From the NCBI GenBank assembly GCA_001916715.1, contig MNSZ01000063.1, forward strand, positions 15,732 through 79,731: DNA of 64,000 bases, read 5' to 3'. The position numbers and the translations under genes are program-made. Shown piece by piece: positions 15,299 to 22,869 of the stretch. This stretch comes from Firmicutes bacterium CAG:24053_14 (lineage in GTDB: Bacteria > Bacillota > Clostridia > Oscillospirales > Oscillospiraceae). The notes beneath the pieces are model-generated. The model was not told the DNA's origin. It made no database searches and worked only from the letters and a program-made list of their open reading frames with translations. Position 1 is the stretch's first letter, and each line of letters opens with the position of its first letter.

Positions 15299-17212
15299 AC
15301 TGCAGACGAGGTCGGCGTAGGCGGTGGGGTCTTCGATCTCGACGCCGGCTATCAGCTCGGACTGTGCGTACAGTATCTTCGACAGGGCGGCGGCCTTGTC
15401 CTTATCGCCGTCGTCGTAAGCCTTCTTTATGGCAAGGCAGGCGGCGTGCTTGCCGTTAAGCTCAAGCACACGGTCGGCGCGCAGCTTGCGCATCTCCTCG
15501 CTCGGGCCGTTGCGGAAGTATTTTTCCATCTCGAGCGTGAAGCCGCCGGTCGAGGTCAGGCAGCATGCCGACGAAACGAGCTTGCTCGAAAGCGTTACCT
15601 GCTTGAGCTTCTCATCGCCGATGCTGTCGCGGATGAAGTCGAGCAGCTCCTTGTTCTCGACGACCTTCTCCTCGGCCGCCTTCTTCTCCTCGTCGGTCTG
15701 GAAGCCGAGATCCTCGGTGAGAATGTTGACAAAGCCCTTGCCCTCGTACATGCGAAGCTGCTGGAGCACGGTCTCGTCGATTGGGTGGTCGAGATAGAGT
15801 ATCTCATAGCCGCGCGAGCGGACCTCCTCGCACTGCGGCAGAGCCATTGCGTGCTTTACGGTGTCGGCCGAGGCGTAGTAGATGGCCTTCTGGCTCTCGG
15901 GCATTGCGTCAACGTATTCCTTGAGCGAGCGCATCGAGTCCTCGGAGGTGTAGAATATCAGCAGATCCTTGAGAAAATCGGTGAAGCGGCCGTACTCGTC
16001 GCAGACGCCGCACTTGATGTGGATGCCGAAGTTTTTCCAGAACGTCTCGTACTTCGGGCGATCGTCGCGCATCATCTTTTCAAGCTCGGCCTTGATCTTC
16101 TTTTCAAGGTTCTGGCCGATGACCTTGAGCTGGCGGTTGTGCTGCAATATCTCGCGCGAGATGTTCAGGCTCAGGTCGGGCGAATCGACGACGCCGCGCG
16201 CGAACTCGAAATAGTCGTGCAGCAGCTTGTCGCAGTCCTCCATGATAAGCACGCCGTTGCAGTAGAGCTTGACGCCCTTCTTCGCTGCGCCGGAAATGCC
16301 GTTGTCGATATCCTTGCCGGGGATGAACAGCAGCGCCTTGTAGGACACAACGCCCTCGGCGTTTATGCGCAGCACCGCTGCCGGGTCGGTCTGGTCGCGG
16401 TTTGTTTCCTTGTACCACGCGACGCACTCGTCGTCGGTGACCTCGGTCTTTGCGCGCTGCCAGATAGGCACCATGGAGTTGACCGTTTCGGGAGCGGTGA
16501 CGTTGACGGTGTGCATGATGGGCTTGCCGTCCTTGTCCTCCTCGCCGGTGGGCTGCTGCTCCTGGTGGGTGATGTCCATGACGATCGGCCAGCGGACATA
16601 GTCGGAATACTTTTTGACCAGCGCCTTGAGCTTCCATATCTCAAGGTACGAGCCGTAGACCTCCTCGTCGGTGTCCTCTTTTATGTGCATGATGACGTCC
16701 GTGCCGGGCTTGAACTTGTCGCACTCGGTGACGGTGTAGCCGTCGGCGCCCGTGCTTTCCCACTTGACGCCCTTTTCCTCGCCGTACTTCTTCGTGATGA
16801 CGGTGACCTTGTCGGAAACCATGAACGCGGAATAGAAGCCGACGCCGAACTGGCCGATGATGGATATATCGTCTTTCTCCGCCTCTTCGGCGCTCATGTC
16901 GTTTTTGAAATTATAAGATCCGCTCTTTGCGATGACGCCGAGGTTCTTCTCGGCCTCGTCCTGGCTCATGCCGATGCCGTTATCGGACACCGTGATCGTG
17001 CGCGCGTCCTTGTCAACGGTGATGCGGATGCGGTAATCGGACCTTTCAAGGCCGACCTTGTCATCCGTCAGCGAGATGTAGCAGAGCTTGTCTATCGCGT
17101 CGGATGCGTTGGAGATGATCTCTCTGAGGAATATCTCCTTGTTGGTGTAGATCGAGTTGATCATGAGATCAAGCAGACGCTTGCTCTCAGCTTTGAATTG
17201 TTTTTTACCCAT
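15290..17212 (-). CDS. htpG: Molecular chaperone HtpG (Hsp90)
   Basis: Bacterial Hsp90, an ATP-dependent cytosolic chaperone. Seen: the N-terminal GHKL ATPase with EIISNASDAIDK, SDNGIGM and GQFGVGFYSAFM, then middle and C-terminal dimerisation domains; length ~640 is normal for the family. A TTG at 17218 is in frame, but ATG at 17212 has GGAGG 8 nt upstream and is preferred. The last codons read C-S-L-F-stop, and the TAG stop belongs to the abutting mosaic repeat end (TTTTTTAGTGGCG), so the original C-terminus may have been altered by the insertion. Confidence 0.95.
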   Translation of the reverse strand: MGKKQFKAESKRLLDLMINSIYTNKEIFLREIISNASDAIDKLCYISLTDDKVGLERSDYRIRITVDKDARTITVSDNGIGMSQDEAEKNLGVIAKSGSYNFKNDMSAEEAEKDDISIIGQFGVGFYSAFMVSDKVTVITKKYGEEKGVKWESTGADGYTVTECDKFKPGTDVIMHIKEDTDEEVYGSYLEIWKLKALVKKYSDYVRWPIVMDITHQEQQPTGEEDKDGKPIMHTVNVTAPETVNSMVPIWQRAKTEVTDDECVAWYKETNRDQTDPAAVLRINAEGVVSYKALLFIPGKDIDNGISGAAKKGVKLYCNGVLIMEDCDKLLHDYFEFARGVVDSPDLSLNISREILQHNRQLKVIGQNLEKKIKAELEKMMRDDRPKYETFWKNFGIHIKCGVCDEYGRFTDFLKDLLIFYTSEDSMRSLKEYVDAMPESQKAIYYASADTVKHAMALPQCEEVRSRGYEILYLDHPIDETVLQQLRMYEGKGFVNILTEDLGFQTDEEKKAAEEKVVENKELLDFIRDSIGDEKLKQVTLSSKLVSSACCLTSTGGFTLEMEKYFRNGPSEEMRKLRADRVLELNGKHAACLAIKKAYDDGDKDKAAALSKILYAQSELIAGVEIEDPTAYADLVCSLF

Positions 17213-17304
17213 GTTCAAAACCTCCGTTTACCTTACGGCTGCCCCCATTTGCCAAGGGCAAATTATAATAGTTTATTATACCACAATATCTCCACAATTC
17301 AATA

Positions 17305-18402
17305 TTTTTTAGAGGCGCTTTGACGCACCTACGGATACGTTTATTGCGGTTGCCCGGTTCGGGACATTGGTGGAAACCGTATCTGCTACGCAACCCAGTA
17401 GTGCGTTGCTGAGTTTTGCTGTTGCCCGGTTCGGGACATTGGTGGAAACCGGGCGGCTTCGCAGCTGAGAGCTGATAGCTAATAGCAGTTAGCCATTGTG
17501 TGTGCTAAAGCGCACGGATTTAATTCAACCCCTCGGCAGCAAAGCTGCCTGCTCCCCTTGACAGGTGAGCCAATGTGGTGCGGCGCAAAATTCAGCAACG
17601 CACTAACAGGGCGCGAAACGCTATGGTTTGTTCAGTTGTTTCCGGTCGGGCAACCGCAATCACTGTATCCGTAGGTGCAGTAATGCGCCACTAAATGTCT
17701 TCCCCTTGCGGAGCTTGAGGGGAAGATGCCGCTTGCGGCAGATGAGGTGTAATTATATCCGCGCCGTAGGCGCTACTTTGTTACAATATGTATCGGTTTC
17801 GTCAGTAAACACCGGTCGGGCTGACGCAATAAATGTATTCGTACAATGTAAATGCGCCTCTAAAAAATGTGGCGGTTAGCACCGCAGATTTAATAACACC
17901 TCATCCGTCACCAAGGTGACACCTTCCCCTCAAGCTACGCAGGGGAAGGCATTTTAGAGGCGCATTTTTTAGAGGCGCATTTTTTAGAGGCGCATTTTTT
18001 AGAGGCGCATTAACGCTGGTGCCGATACGTTTTTTGCGGTTGCCCGACCGGTAGGTGCCGACGAAACCATAACACGCGGAACGGATAAATCCGTTCCCTA
18101 CGAGCGGCTGCGGCCGTAGCGGAGAGCTGATAGCTGATAGTGGATAGCTTTTTATTCAACCCCTCGGCAGCGAAGCAGCCTGCTCCCCTTGCAGGGGAGC
18201 CAATTGGGTGCGGCAAAAACTTTGCAACGCACTATCGGGTTGCGTAGCAGTCACGGTTTCCACCATTGTTTCGATCCGGGCGACCGCAAAACTCAGCACC
18301 GTACTAACGTATGGCGGCAGTTTCCCGGTTTCGTCGGTAACTTCGACACCGGGCCGCCAGAGATAACCGTATCCGTAGCAGCCCCAATTCGCCTCTAAAA
18401 AA
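17305..18402. repeat. Mosaic intergenic repeat, cluster 2 (htpG/rpmG)
   Basis: About 1.1 kb composed of nested units. Ends occur at ~17305, ~17690 (GCGCCACTAAA), ~17860 and 18391-18402. Cassettes seen: the CCCCTCGGCAGCAAAGCTGC type (~17524 and ~18160), the CACCTCATCCGTCACCAAGG type (~17886), GAACGGATAAATCCGTTCC (~18077) and AGCTGATAGCTGATAG (~18124). No coding sequence is recognised. The rpmG promoter starts 3 bp after the last unit. Confidence 0.8.
17951..18011. repeat. Four tandem 15-bp copies of the repeat end
   Basis: The sequence AGAGGCGCATTTTTT, the outer end of the mosaic element, is repeated head to tail four times at the left edge of a nested unit. This looks like slippage, or repeated insertion of end upon end. 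Confidence 0.85.
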
Positions 18403-18404
18403 CC

Positions 18405-18433
18405 TTGACGAATGAGGGGGTATATGGTATATT
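18405..18433 (+). promoter_or_regulatory. Sigma-A-type promoter of the rpmG-secE-nusG operon
   Basis: TTGACG (18405-18410), a 17-bp spacer, and TATATT (18428-18433). Transcription would start near 18440 and give a ~125-nt leader with GGGCGCGGGGCAGGGATCCG-type GC-rich sequence and the AGGAGG of rpmG at 18551-18556. It lies immediately outside a mosaic repeat. Confidence 0.8.
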
Positions 18434-18567
18434 AATGATTACCTGTCGGACGAGAGGTCTTTTTTCGTGCGCTTATTTGGGCGCGGGGCAGGGATCCGGG
18501 TTCCCATACAGGGAGGCAAATGTCCGCACCGTAACGCGGATAAATAAAATAGGAGGTGCCGAAAAGT

Positions 18568-18726
18568 ATGGCTGACAACAGAGTCAAGATCACACTTAGA
18601 TGTGATGAGTGCAAGCAGAGGAACTACAACACTGTCAAGAACAAGAAGAATACTTCCGAAAAGCTTGAGAGAAGCAAGTATTGCCCTTTCTGCAGAAAGC
18701 ACACCAAGCACGTCGAAACCAAGTAA
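18568..18726 (+). CDS. rpmG: 50S ribosomal protein L33
   Basis: A 52-residue protein, MADNRVKITLRCDECKQ..., with two CxxC pairs (CDEC and CPFC) that form a zinc ribbon, typical of the zinc-binding form of L33. TAGGAGG precedes the ATG. It heads the rpmG-secE-nusG-rplK-rplA cluster found in many Firmicutes; secE begins 25 bp after its stop. Confidence 0.95.
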   Translation: MADNRVKITLRCDECKQRNYNTVKNKKNTSEKLERSKYCPFCRKHTKHVETK

Positions 18727-18751
18727 CTTTCTGAAAGGATGAGTGTAAAAA

Positions 18752-19021
18752 ATGGCTGAAGAGAAGAAAAAAGCTACTCCTGTCAAGAACACCAACGCCG
18801 TCAAGAAAGAAGAGAAGAAACTTGGTTTTTTCCAGCGCATCGGAAAATGGTTCCGCGAGCTTAAAAGCGAGCTGAAGAAGGTCGTATGGCCGACCCCGAA
18901 GCAGCTTGCGACCAACACCGGTGTCGCACTTTTCGTTATGGCGCTTGCCGCCGTCGTCCTTTGGGGATTTGACGAGCTGGCAGGTCTGGTCGTTAACGTC
19001 ATCTTCGAGCTGGCGGGTTAG
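18752..19021 (+). CDS. secE: Preprotein translocase subunit SecE
   Basis: SecE of the SecYEG channel, 89 residues. A charged cytoplasmic N-terminal stretch is followed by the conserved amphipathic helix ELKKVVWPTPKQL (~43-55) and a single membrane segment (~58-80). Its one-helix form is normal for Gram-positives. GAAAGGATG precedes the ATG. The stop overlaps a possible GTG start of nusG by one base, indicating tight coupling. Confidence 0.95.
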   Translation: MAEEKKKATPVKNTNAVKKEEKKLGFFQRIGKWFRELKSELKKVVWPTPKQLATNTGVALFVMALAAVVLWGFDELAGLVVNVIFELAG

Positions 19022-19026
19022 TGGCC

Positions 19027-19551
19027 ATGGCAGAGGACGCAAGATGGTATGTGATCCATACCTATTCCGGTTATGAAAACGCAGTTGCGGCAGCGATCAT
19101 GAAGGCTGCCGAGAACCGCAGGATGCAGGATCTGATCCAGGAGGTCAACATCCCCATGGAAACCGTGACCGAGATCACCGACGGCGGCGAAAAGACCGTC
19201 GAGCGCAAGGTGTTCCCGGGCTATGTTCTGTGCAAGATGGTGCTGACCGATGATAGCTGGCATCTTATCCACAACGTCCGCGGCGCAACCGGCTTCGTCG
19301 GCGCAGGCGGCAAGGCCGTCCCCCTCACGGAGCAGGAAATATATGATCTAGGCGTCGAGCGTCACGAGATCGTCACGGGCTATCAGATCGGCGACACCGT
19401 CAAGGTCACCGACGGTCCCCTCGCAGGCTTCCTCGGCACGGTTGAGGAGCTTGAGCCCGATAAGGACAGAGTCCGCGTCGTCGTTTCGATGTTCGGCAGA
19501 GAGACCCCCGTCGATCTTGAGCTTGATCAGGTCGAGGAAATCAAAGAATAA
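19027..19551 (+). CDS. nusG: Transcription termination/antitermination protein NusG
   Basis: NusG binds RNA polymerase and the ribosome to control elongation. Seen: the NGN domain starting ARWYVIHTYSGYENAV, with PGYVLCKM, and the C-terminal KOW domain (VKVTDGPLAGFLGTVEEL). The frame allows GTG at 19021, overlapping the secE stop, or ATG at 19027; the ATG gives the usual start MAEDARWYV and was chosen. Neither has a strong Shine-Dalgarno, consistent with translational coupling to secE. Confidence 0.95.
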   Translation: MAEDARWYVIHTYSGYENAVAAAIMKAAENRRMQDLIQEVNIPMETVTEITDGGEKTVERKVFPGYVLCKMVLTDDSWHLIHNVRGATGFVGAGGKAVPLTEQEIYDLGVERHEIVTGYQIGDTVKVTDGPLAGFLGTVEELEPDKDRVRVVVSMFGRETPVDLELDQVEEIKE

Positions 19552-19571
19552 TAAGAAAGAGGTGCTGAATT

Positions 19572-19997
19572 ATGGCACAGAAAATAGTTGGATATGTCAG
19601 ATTCCAGGTTCCCGCAGGAAAGGCGACTCCGGCTCCCCCTGTAGGCCCTGCACTTGGTCAGTACGGCGTCAACATCGGCCAGTTCACCAAGGATTTTAAC
19701 GAGCGCACTAAGGGCGACATGGGCATGATGATCCCTGTCGTTATCACCGTTTACTCCGACCGCAGCTTCACCTTTATCACCAAGACTCCCCCGGCAGCAC
19801 TGCTGATAAAGAAGGCCTGCGGCATCGAGACCGCTTCCGGCGTTCCCCAGAGGGACAAGGTCGCGACCATCAGCAAGGAAGATCTCCGCAAGATCGCAGA
19901 GCAGAAGATGCCTGACCTCAACTGCACCGACATTGAGTCTGCAATGAGCATGATCGCAGGCACCTGCCGTTCCATGGGCGTCCTGGTCGGCGACTGA
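19572..19997 (+). CDS. rplK: 50S ribosomal protein L11
   Basis: Ribosomal protein L11 of the GTPase-associated centre, 141 residues. The N-terminal VGYVRFQVPAGKATPAPPVGP with GQYGVNIGQFTKDFN and the C-terminal RNA-binding domain ending GTCRSMGVLV are diagnostic. AAAGAGGTG precedes the ATG, 20 bp after nusG. Confidence 0.97.
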   Translation: MAQKIVGYVRFQVPAGKATPAPPVGPALGQYGVNIGQFTKDFNERTKGDMGMMIPVVITVYSDRSFTFITKTPPAALLIKKACGIETASGVPQRDKVATISKEDLRKIAEQKMPDLNCTDIESAMSMIAGTCRSMGVLVGD

Positions 19998-20057
19998 GGA
20001 AAGGCAAAAGTGGGAGGATTTATTCCGACTCAACCACATTTTTAGGAGGAAACGAAA

Positions 20058-20750
20058 TTGTTTAGAGGTAAAAATTATAAAGAGAGCGCAAAGCTCATAG
20101 ATAAGCAGGCCCTCTATGATCCCATGGAGGCATTCGGCCTGGTAATAAAGGCAAGCAAGGCAAAGTTCGACGAGACCGTCGAGCTGCACGTCAAGCTCGG
20201 CGTTGACGGCCGTCACGCAGACCAGCAGGTCCGCGGCGCTATCGTCCTTCCCAACGGCACCGGCAAGACCGTCCGCGTCCTCGTTTTCTGCAAGGACGAG
20301 CGCAAGGAAGAGGCTCTGGCAGCAGGCGCAGACTACGCAGGCGGCATGGATCTCGTTGAGAAGATCCAGAAGGAGAACTGGTTCGAGTTCGACACCGTTA
20401 TCGCAAGCCCCGACATGATGGGCACCGTCGGTCGTCTCGGTAAGGTCCTCGGTCCTAAGGGACTGATGCCCTCCCCCAAGGCAGGCACCGTCACCCCCAA
20501 CATCGCCCAGGCTATCAAAGAGTCCAAGGCCGGTAAGGTCGAGTACCGTCTGGATAAGACCAACATCATCCACTGCCCCATCGGCAAGGTCTCCTTCGGT
20601 GCAGATAAGCTCTACGAGAACTACGCAGCTCTCATCGGCGCTATCATCAAGGCAAAGCCCGCAGCGGCAAAGGGCCAGTACATCAAGTCCTGCGTCACCG
20701 CTTCCACCATGGGCCCCGGCGTCAAGATCAACGCTCAGAAGCAGCTCTGA
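20058..20750 (+). CDS. rplA: 50S ribosomal protein L1
   Basis: Ribosomal protein L1 of the stalk, 230 residues, with GTGKTVRV and the signature LGPKGLMPSPKAGTV. The start is a TTG at 20058 supported by AGGAGG ending 8 nt upstream; no ATG lies nearby. L1 often represses its own operon by binding the mRNA. A terminator follows directly, so rplJ-rplL, usually next, are not contiguous here. Confidence 0.97.
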   Translation: MFRGKNYKESAKLIDKQALYDPMEAFGLVIKASKAKFDETVELHVKLGVDGRHADQQVRGAIVLPNGTGKTVRVLVFCKDERKEEALAAGADYAGGMDLVEKIQKENWFEFDTVIASPDMMGTVGRLGKVLGPKGLMPSPKAGTVTPNIAQAIKESKAGKVEYRLDKTNIIHCPIGKVSFGADKLYENYAALIGAIIKAKPAAAKGQYIKSCVTASTMGPGVKINAQKQL

Positions 20751-20766
20751 TAATAAGCATTCAAAA

Positions 20767-20802
20767 AACCGGAACGGTATCCACCGTCCCGGTTTTATTT
20801 TT
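20767..20802 (+). terminator. Rho-independent terminator after rplA
   Basis: AACCGGAACGGT / ACCGTCCCGGTT (one mismatch) with a 4-nt loop, then TTATTTTT. The T-tract merges into the left end of the next mosaic repeat (TTTTTAGTGGCG). Confidence 0.9.
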
Positions 20803-21636
20803 AGTGGCGAATTGGGGCACCTACGGATACGGTTGTTGCGGTATCCCGGTTCGAGGGTGCGGAGGAAACCGTGGCTGCCTCGCTTTTTCAGAGGCGAACC
20901 GACTCCGTCTTTTTGTTTTCATTGCAGTGTCCCGGTATCGAAACAATGGTGGAAACCGTGCGTGCCTCGCGTAACGCAAGTGCGGAGTTGAGTTTTGCAC
21001 CGCACCATGTAGGGAACGGATTCATCCGTTCCGCTTGTTATGGTTTTGTCGGCAACTCCCGGTCGGGATACCGCAATAACCGTATCGGTATCAGCGTAAA
21101 GGCGAAAATAAAAAGTGCGCTTGCGCACACCATGATTATTCATTATTCATTATTCATCATTCATTATTCACTATTCATTATAAAAAGCGGGCGGCCAATG
21201 GCCGCCCCTACAATTATATATTTGAGTACTGGCAAAGTCGGTACAAACGGAACGGATAAATCCGTTCCCTACGACCATGAATTTTTGTGCCGACCATACT
21301 CCGACATGCGGAACAGGCAAGCCTGTTCCCTACGAGCGACCGGTGGCCGCAGCGGAGAGCTAATAGCTTTTTTATTCAACCCCTCGGCGGCAAAGCAGCC
21401 TGCTCCCCTTGCAGGGGAGCCAATGTGGTGCGGCGCAGAATTTAACACCGCACTAATGTGTGGCGGCAGTTTCCCGGTTTCGTCGGCACCCTCGAACCGG
21501 GCGACCGCAATATGCGTATCCGTAGCAGCCCCAATGCGCCTCTGAAAAAGCGAGGCAGCCATGGTTTCCTCCGTACTCCCGAACCGGGCTACCAGAGATA
21601 TATGTATCCGTAGGTGCCCCAATTCGCCACTAAAAA
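20797..21636. repeat. Mosaic intergenic repeat, cluster 3 (rplA/ECF)
   Basis: About 840 bp with ends at 20797, ~20884 (TTTTTCAGAGGCG), ~21540 and 21636. Cassettes: AACGGATTCATCCGTTCC (~21012), a run of ATTCATTATTCA (~21140-21180), GGCGGCCAATGGCCGCCCC (~21190), AACGGATAAATCCGTTCC (~21252), AACAGGCAAGCCTGTTCC (~21312) and CCCCTCGGCGGCAAAGCAGC (~21380). No coding sequence recognised. Confidence 0.8.
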
Positions 21637-21637
21637 T

Positions 21638-22150
21638 TCAGTCTCTGAGGGAGATTATTTTATTGTACAGCGTGTCGGAGCGCTCGAGGTAAAACAGGAC
21701 GAGCGTCTGCACGCAGAGCATGATGCCGAACTGCCCGAGGCGCGTCAAAAACAGGGGGCCGAGCGGCGGGCCGAACACGAGCGAGATCATCGTCGTGTTG
21801 AGGATGAGCGAAACTACAAGGCCGTTTACAAACGCGGTGAGGATGCAGCCGGAGAGCTTCAGGCGCCTGTTATAAAGCGCAGCGCCGAGGATCGCGCCGC
21901 CGATGGCGGCCGTGACGGTGAAGCCGGGGAAATACGCTCCCGTCGGGAACAGAAGCGAGCCGACAAGGTCGCCCAGTCCGGCGCAGAGCGCCGCCCAGCC
22001 GGGGCCGTAGAGCATGCCGCAGACCATCACCGCGGCAAAGCCGAGGCCGATCTTCGTCAGCGGCATGTTAAGCGCAAGAACGCGCGTGAATATTACGTCG
22101 AAGGCGATGAGCATTGCGCTTATCGCGATTTTTTTCGTGCTTATTTTCAT
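21638..22150 (-). CDS. folT: ECF transporter S component, folate-type
   Basis: An integral membrane protein of ~170 residues with about six membrane segments, MKISTKKIAISAMLIAFDVI, ALNMPLTKIGLGFAAVMV and LYGPGWAALCAGLGDLVGSL, resembling folate-family S components (FolT). S components capture a vitamin and use a shared energising module (EcfA/A'/T) encoded elsewhere; none is in this window. GTG at 22156 is in frame, but ATG at 22150 has AGAGG at proper spacing. It begins 14 bp after the CPBP gene and ends 2 bp before a mosaic repeat. Folate as substrate is a family-level inference. Confidence 0.75.
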   Translation of the reverse strand: MKISTKKIAISAMLIAFDVIFTRVLALNMPLTKIGLGFAAVMVCGMLYGPGWAALCAGLGDLVGSLLFPTGAYFPGFTVTAAIGGAILGAALYNRRLKLSGCILTAFVNGLVVSLILNTTMISLVFGPPLGPLFLTRLGQFGIMLCVQTLVLFYLERSDTLYNKIISLRD

Positions 22151-22164
22151 TGGCACCTCTCAGA

Positions 22165-22869
22165 TCAGTGTAGAAGTCCGACAGCGGCGCTGCCGGCGGA
22201 GAACACGGCGATCGCGTTGACCGACATGTGGAAGAATATGCTCGTCCAGATCGAGCCGGAGCGCTCGTAGATCCTGCACAGGACTATCGCCGCCGGGATA
22301 TACTGTATCGCAAGCAGCAGATAGCTTGCGTCCCACAGCAGCACGGCGTACTGCCAGACGTGGTAAAGGCAGAACATCACGATCGACGCGGCGTAGGCCG
22401 CGACGCGGCTTTTTTGATGCAGACCGCAGAAAAGTCCGCCGCGGAAGATGCTCTCCTCGACGATGGGCGCGAGGAAAACTGTCATTGCGATGATGATGCC
22501 GCGGTCGGCGCTGAGCATGGTGCTTATGGTCTGCTCGTTGAGGTTGTCGGTGTTTATGTTCAGCTCCTTGAGCGCATACGTCGCTATCATGCCGAGCGCG
22601 ATATACGCGACCCAGCCGAGCGCAAAGCTCGTCAGGCACCTGCCCGGCGCGTCAACAAGCCCGTCGAAGCTGCGGCGCAGGAACTTGCCCAAAAACAGCG
22701 CGACGAGCAGCAGGCTGAGCGCATAGTAGATAAAATTCATCTGCGATGCGCTCAAAAGGTCTGGCTTTGCCGCCATCAGCAGGCTCAGCGCGATCGGGAA
22801 CACCGCCATGTGGAGCACCAAAAGTATCATCGCGCTCCAAAACTCGGATTTTTTCAGACTGTCGCGCAT
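22165..22869 (-). CDS. CPBP family intramembrane glutamic endopeptidase
   Basis: A membrane protein of 234 residues with about 7-8 hydrophobic segments. The CPBP (CAAX protease and bacteriocin-processing) motifs are visible: EESIFRG (~138-144) containing the catalytic glutamates, a histidine in FCLYHVWQ, and a late FFHMSVN. Substrate unknown; members mature small peptides or anchor immunity. Its ATG overlaps the mutS stop (TGATG), so it is translationally coupled to mutS. Confidence 0.85.
   Translation of the reverse strand: MRDSLKKSEFWSAMILLVLHMAVFPIALSLLMAAKPDLLSASQMNFIYYALSLLLVALFLGKFLRRSFDGLVDAPGRCLTSFALGWVAYIALGMIATYALKELNINTDNLNEQTISTMLSADRGIIIAMTVFLAPIVEESIFRGGLFCGLHQKSRVAAYAASIVMFCLYHVWQYAVLLWDASYLLLAIQYIPAAIVLCRIYERSGSIWTSIFFHMSVNAIAVFSAGSAAVGLLH

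Noticed and set aside
21140..21181. Regulatory AT-rich site or phase-variable repeat (ATTCATTATTCA run)
   Set aside because: The same run appears in at least four other mosaic clusters as one of the standard cassettes, so it is part of the repeat family and not a local regulator.
22140..22170. Folate riboswitch upstream of the ECF S-component gene
   Set aside because: Only 14 bp separate it from the CPBP gene, leaving no room for a riboswitch; it is translated from the mutS-CPBP transcript.
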